Of a DNA stretch of 64,000 nt, positions 59,359 through 64,000 are shown piece after piece. The notes beneath the pieces were generated by a model. That model did not search any database. It had not been told where the DNA came from and saw nothing but the letters and a program-made list of their open reading frames with translations. Location of the stretch: contig VCAZ01000008.1 of NCBI GenBank assembly GCA_005784505.1, positions 5,691,763-5,755,762 on the forward strand, read 5' to 3'. How positions within the stretch are numbered: position 1 is the stretch's first letter; every line of letters begins with the position of its first letter. Position numbers and translations under genes: made by a program. The DNA is from Bagarius yarrelli (lineage: Eukaryota; Chordata; Actinopteri; Siluriformes; Sisoridae).

Positions 59359-60004
59359 CTGGGGGTATCAAAAAGTTTCGAGACAGGCCAAAAGATGGCA
59401 GCGCATGGTTGCACACAAAGCTGCGCTACCTGTAATCTCAGCCTCCGAAGTAACGCCCACTTACCCGCTGACTGAATAGCTGATGCATACGGCACACTTA
59501 GCTGGAAATTTCAGTTTCAAGGTCGCTGTCTGATTGATTGAAGTGAACAGAGTTTCCGAGAGATGTGTGTGTTGCCTTGTTTAACAGTCCGTCTGGAAAC
59601 AACCCAAAGCTATCTGATCGAAGAGGTAAGCTGTTGTGTTTACATCAGTGTTAATGAGTGTTAATCAAGATCGATTGAATTCTGGGTTCTTAAAAGTATA
59701 AGAGGTTTACGGTATAGACTGTTTAAAGGATGTCCAAGAGTTCTGTTTGAGGCACTTAGTGACACTCATAAACATGACGCAGCAAAAACAAAAAAAAAAA
59801 CCAAACGTCATTGTTTACTTCACCTGTCAGTCATAGGTCCTTTTGGGCATCACTTAGCCATTCAAAGCGGCCAAGGATCCCAGACCTTCTGCCATCAATC
59901 TGTAGGTCTGGTTACGCGAGACTATGCTACCTGTAACTATGCATGCAGCCTGCAGCCTTTTGCTGCCGTTGGTGGGCGTGTCTAAAAACTTTTTGATATC
60001 CCTT
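59359..60004. mobile_element. Mariner-like MITE with about 80-bp imperfect inverted ends, probable TA target
   Basis: The left end has GGGGGTATCAAAAAGTTTCG, GAGACAGGCC, GGCAGC and GCTACCTGTAATCTC. The right end reverse-complements to GGGATATCAAAAAGTTT, AGACACGCCC, GGCAGC and GTTACAGGTAGC. TA dinucleotides flank both sides (59357-59358 and 60005-60006). The interior holds another MITE. No transposase frame is open. Confidence 0.7.
59600..59922 (+). mobile_element. GTAGCCAGACC MITE (hAT-like), copy 3, nested
   Basis: AACCCAAAGCTATCTGATCG, TGTTGTGTTTACATC, TTAATCAAGATCGATT, CCCAGACCTTCTGCC and GGTCTGGTTACGCGAGAC align to the reverse complement of 24.50-24.76 kb. It lies wholly inside the mariner-like element, so it probably inserted into it. 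Confidence 0.65.
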
Positions 60005-60329
60005 CATATCAGCCATTATCTTGATTTTCAATAATAACATTTAGGACCAGAAGCTCAAGAGAACAGAACTGCTTCACCTTAGGTTTGTGTGCTTCTGTGA
60101 TTCATAGTCATTTTCGATTGAAGGGTGTTTACATACAATTAAAATAAAATGTGAATCACAAAACTATGATTACATTTTATCAATATAAAGAGTTTAAAGG
60201 TTTTGCTATAGAATGGATGCTTGATAGATAACAACATAAATAGCATGTCCTGTGATTGTACAATGAAGTAAACATTTTAGTAAATAATGATTTTTGAGTA
60301 TTATTTCTGTTAGGTCAAGTCATAAAATC
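60005..60329. other. Non-genic AT-rich spacer
   Basis: No gene or clear repeat was recognised. Confidence 0.4.
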
Positions 60330-60873
<544 letters not shown>

Positions 60874-60880
<7 letters not shown>

Positions 60881-61556
60881 CGTGGCAATCTGTGTAATCT
60901 TAATCACCACTAGGGGACACTGTTGTACAAGGATTCGAGATCTGATCCTCTTCATGTCCACAGATGTTACCTTCCTATAAACTTCAAGCTGTGACTTTTA
61001 AACTAGAAAGAGTGAGAAAGGAATATCAAGAGATCCACAAAGAGAAACGTGTGCCAGTATATAAAATCCGATGAACTTATGCAGCCCAGCTATAACTATC
61101 ATATTTACACCATATATTGTTTATTTATAACTGTTTATTGATTGATTAAAAAAATGAGAAAATGTGTTTATAATTTCAGGGTTTGAATTTTGAATCTACT
61201 CTGTGTGTAGTTTTTATATGCTTCTCTGGGGTTTTCCTCTGGGTATTTAGAGTTTAAGACGTGTTGGAAGCAGATTGGCATCTGAATTGTCTGCAGTGTG
61301 TGAATGGGTGCATGTGTGTGTCCTGCAATTAAAGTGCTCCGATCAGAGTTTAACCCACTTTCTCACATTCTAGGAGGGACTTCAGGGTGAATGGATGAAT
61401 CAATGGTCTGTTTACAATCATTCATATCTTTTAATTTCTCTTTAAAAAACACAAATTACACATTTTAGATGATTTTTTTATCCTATGTACATAATTACTT
61501 GTTTGTCCTTGATGTATAACCTCGCCTAAATAATTTTAATCAAATTAAATCCTGAT
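60874..61556. other. Non-genic spacer
   Basis: No gene was recognised. Confidence 0.4.
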
Positions 61557-61909
61557 CAGGGCAGCATAGTGGCTTAGTGGTTAGCACTGTTGCCTCACAC
61601 CAAGAAGGTCCCGGGTTTGACTCCCAGGCAGGTGTCTTTCTGTGTGGAGTTGCATGTTCTCCCTGTGCTTGTGTGGGTTTACTCCGGGTTCTTCGGTTTC
61701 CTCCCACAGTCTAAAAACATGTATGTTGGGTTTATTGGTCAATCTAAATTGCCCATAAGAGTAAGTGTGAGTGTAAGTGTGGTCCTGTGCAGGGTGTACT
61801 CCTTCTGGCTTTCGCCCTTTCAGAAACGGATGGGATAGACTCCAGCAGATCCCTGTGACTCCGAATTAGGAAATAAGCGGGTATAGAAGGTAAATAAATG
61901 AATGAATAA
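61557..61909 (+). repeat. CACGGTGG-type dispersed repeat, near full length copy 2
   Basis: GGGCAGCATAGTGGCTTAGT, GGTTAGCACTGTTGCCTCAC, GGTTTGACTCCC, GTTGCATGTTCTCCCTGTGC, TTTCCTCCCACAGTCTAAAA, AAATTGCCC, GGGATAGACTCCAGCAGATC and a terminal AAATAAATGAATGAATA. Aligns throughout with 47.05 kb. Confidence 0.87.
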
Positions 61910-62194
61910 TTGGACAGATATAGACAGTTTGGTATTTGGCAGACATCCTCATCATTAATATCATCATTTATCTAATTTCATATGTGTGTTTCCAATGCTT
62001 TTTGGGCAACATTTGTTTTTTATTTATTTATATATATATATTTTTAAGAACAATCCTAGGGTATCTCTGAAGATCTATAGTTCTGGGATCATTTATTTAA
62101 TTTCAATCAAACTGATAGGATTGTTAAAAAAAATAAAAAATAAAAGTTAAAAAAGGCATAAACAGAGACAGTTAGATGTATTTATATTTACCCT

Positions 62195-62300
62195 TATTGA
62201 GCAAACCAGAGGTGACAGTGGTGAGGAAAAACTCCTTGAGAAGAACCTTGAGATGAATCAGACTCAATAAGAACTCATCCTCATCTGGTTGACACTGGAA
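62195..62300. repeat. Dispersed repeat fragment (GTGAGGAAAAACTCCTTGAG)
   Basis: GTGAGGAAAAACTCCTTGAG, AAGAACCTTGAGATGAATCA, GACTCA and CTCATCCTCATCTGGTTGAC form the well-known interior of the fish repeat whose end is seen at 37.43 kb. Confidence 0.6.
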
Positions 62301-62908
62301 AGTTTGATTATTAATCATTTCCTTTGCAACTATGTAATCAGGAGCTTTTTAGCAACTTGAATGAAAGAAATATTAAAAAATAAAAATATTTTAGTTTCCA
62401 ACCAGTTGCTAATTCAGATATGATTACACTTCAAATCATTAAACAAGCTGATGAGCAAAACACAGAATTGGTAAAAAAGAATCAAAACACAACATGCAAT
62501 GATCTGCCATGACCAAATCTTACACTGTAAGGGGACCCTGCAGAAGCGAGCCCAACACTGTCAGAGTGTACAGGAAGAGATCCAGCGCTGTTATGCTCTC
62601 CAAGGCAGGAGTCACAAAAGATTAATTGGAAGAGTGTTTAGTTAAAAAATGACGAACACATTCTGATGCACCCAAGCGTCAATCACTTAGGTTATAACAA
62701 GGTTTCAGTCAGTTTTGAAACTAATCAGCTTGTATTCAAAGCTGTAGGCTTCAGTGCTAAAAATACATAAGTGCCTCAACTCTGCACACTGGCAGCATGT
62801 GTGTGTGTGTGTGTAGATGGAATCAAATTCATACATTTTATCTAATCAGAGCACAAAATGGTCACCGCTTAAACAGGTTGTAAAGTGTAAATAAATGAAG
62901 TTCAATTG
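62301..62908. other. Non-genic spacer
   Basis: No gene was recognised; GT run at 62799-62814. Confidence 0.4.
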
Positions 62909-62919
62909 GATAGATAGAC

Positions 62920-62987
<68 letters not shown>
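62909..62987. repeat. (GATA)n tetranucleotide array
   Basis: About 19 GATA units with one GACA variant near the start. The 178-codon minus ORF that reads through it as repeated Leu-Ser-Ile-Tyr is an artefact. Confidence 0.97.
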
Positions 62988-63734
62988 TTTTACATTTAAA
63001 AATTATTCTCTTTTTTTTGTTTCTATGTGTCCACCCACCCTTCTTGTCCCTCTCTCTATTTCTTTTTGCCTGTGTTTCTGTTTGTGTAAAGCTGTGATTG
63101 CACTTCTGCTGCCCAGGGTGAATTTGGTGCCAGATCATGACACACTTCTGCTGTTGCTCCTCTCGCTCCTCTCTAGCCCTTCTTGGTTTATTCAGATGCT
63201 CATCTCCTGCTTGGTACCCCTTCATGCCTTTGCTTGCAGCTTTCTGCTCTTGACCCTTACCAACTGTTGCTAGGGATGTGGGCAGTAAGTCTGTAGTCCA
63301 AACCAACATTGTCAAACACATAATAAAGTCAAGACCAGGGCTAGCCAAGATTAAGGTAAGACTAAGTCTAAAAGGGTTCTGTGAAATCCAGATGAAAGTC
63401 AAGATAAAGCTATAAAGGTCAAGCCTACTTTTTATCAAACCTCAAGAAAAAGATGCTACATTTTGTCTTACATGATTAGACATTAAAGACACAGATCTTG
63501 GCTGCAGTTTAAAGTTATCATAAAGACAATTTGTTGCACGTTAGAACACTTATTCATCATACGCTCATCTCTTTCTAATTTCTCTTCACCACTGTGTAGT
63601 TTCATGGTTCATTTCGTCAATCATCGAGCATCAACCAGAAGAGGATGGATTTCATCTCTTTTGTCATATTCGTTCATATTTGCCAGTGAAATACGGCAAA
63701 TAACTGAATTCGAATAACATTTTGACATACAAGA
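62988..63734. other. Non-genic spacer
   Basis: No gene was recognised. A pyrimidine-rich strand at about 63010-63270 opens ORFs on both strands without family features. Confidence 0.4.
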
Positions 63735-64000
63735 AACTAGTTTATAGCACCATCCGAAATCACATACTACAAAATAAGATACATAAGTAAGAACATACTT
63801 TTCGACCATAAAAAAACATTTTTCTTATAATAAGTTTACGGGTAGTATAAATGATATTTGAACGTACTACATCTAAAATTTTGTTATTAACATGACATAC
63901 GATGTCACAGCAGTGTGAATTTAAAGTCAGATAATAAATTGAATGATGTTAAACGAATGTAATTTAACTACAAGGAACAATGTTTTTTTTTCTTTAAAGC
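63735..64000. mobile_element. MITE of the TAGTATGTGATTTCAGACC family, left end; may run off the window
   Basis: CATCCGAAATCACATACTAC, AAGAACATACTTTTCGACCA, TACGGGTAGTATAAATG, GAACGTACTACATC and ACATACGATGTCACAGCAGT are family blocks in order. The other end is not in the window. Confidence 0.6.

Noticed and set aside
62902..63438. 178-codon minus ORF, one of the longest in the window
   Set aside because: Its C-terminal third is the GATA array read as Leu-Ser-Ile-Tyr repeats; the rest has no family features.

Overview
The window looks like a gene-poor stretch of a teleost fish nuclear genome. The evidence is AT-rich DNA, abundant CA/GA/GATA microsatellites, and many dispersed repeats of fish type: a tRNA-derived SINE with an LINE-like 3' tail, Tc1/mariner relics, Rex1-like LINE ends and several MITEs. 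A catfish-like or other otophysan species is possible, but I cannot fix the species from the sequence.

Only one protein-coding gene is convincingly supported: a CITED-family transcriptional co-regulator gene on the + strand at about 39.3-43.9 kb, most like CITED4 (the fish CITED3/4 group). It has a CpG-rich promoter with two HIF-type ACGTG cores 11 bp apart, two CCAAT boxes, a GC box and a TATA-like element. It also has a predicted non-coding first exon, an intron of about 1.17 kb, an uninterrupted 233-codon coding exon, and a repeat-free 3' UTR of about 2.3 kb ending at an AATAAA with a GU/U-rich downstream stretch.

Layout. 1-12 kb: AT-rich spacer with three SINEs, a TIR element at 1.8 kb and a LINE 3' end (11.3-11.7 kb) whose tail matches the SINE tail. 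12-20 kb: a decayed Tc1 transposase, two + strand SINEs (one internally deleted) and a hAT-like MITE abutting a CACGGTGG-type repeat. 20-38 kb: microsatellites, Tc1 and MITE relics, a LINE tail and a MITE with an apparent 8-9 bp target duplication (30.1-30.3 kb). 38-44 kb: the cited4-like gene and its upstream flank. 44-55 kb: spacer with a possible regulatory block, an A-rich array plus inverted-repeat element (49.9-50.7 kb), a Rex1-like LINE relic, a very long TA tract and a second retroelement ORF relic. 55-64 kb: three SINEs in one orientation within 1.7 kb, a nested transposon pair (59.4-60.0 kb), a compound GT/GA microsatellite and a GATA array.

The other open reading frames are short and low-complexity, or match no family I recognise, and I do not call them genes. 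Non-repeat blocks that could be long-range regulatory DNA are flagged as candidates only; cross-species alignment would decide.
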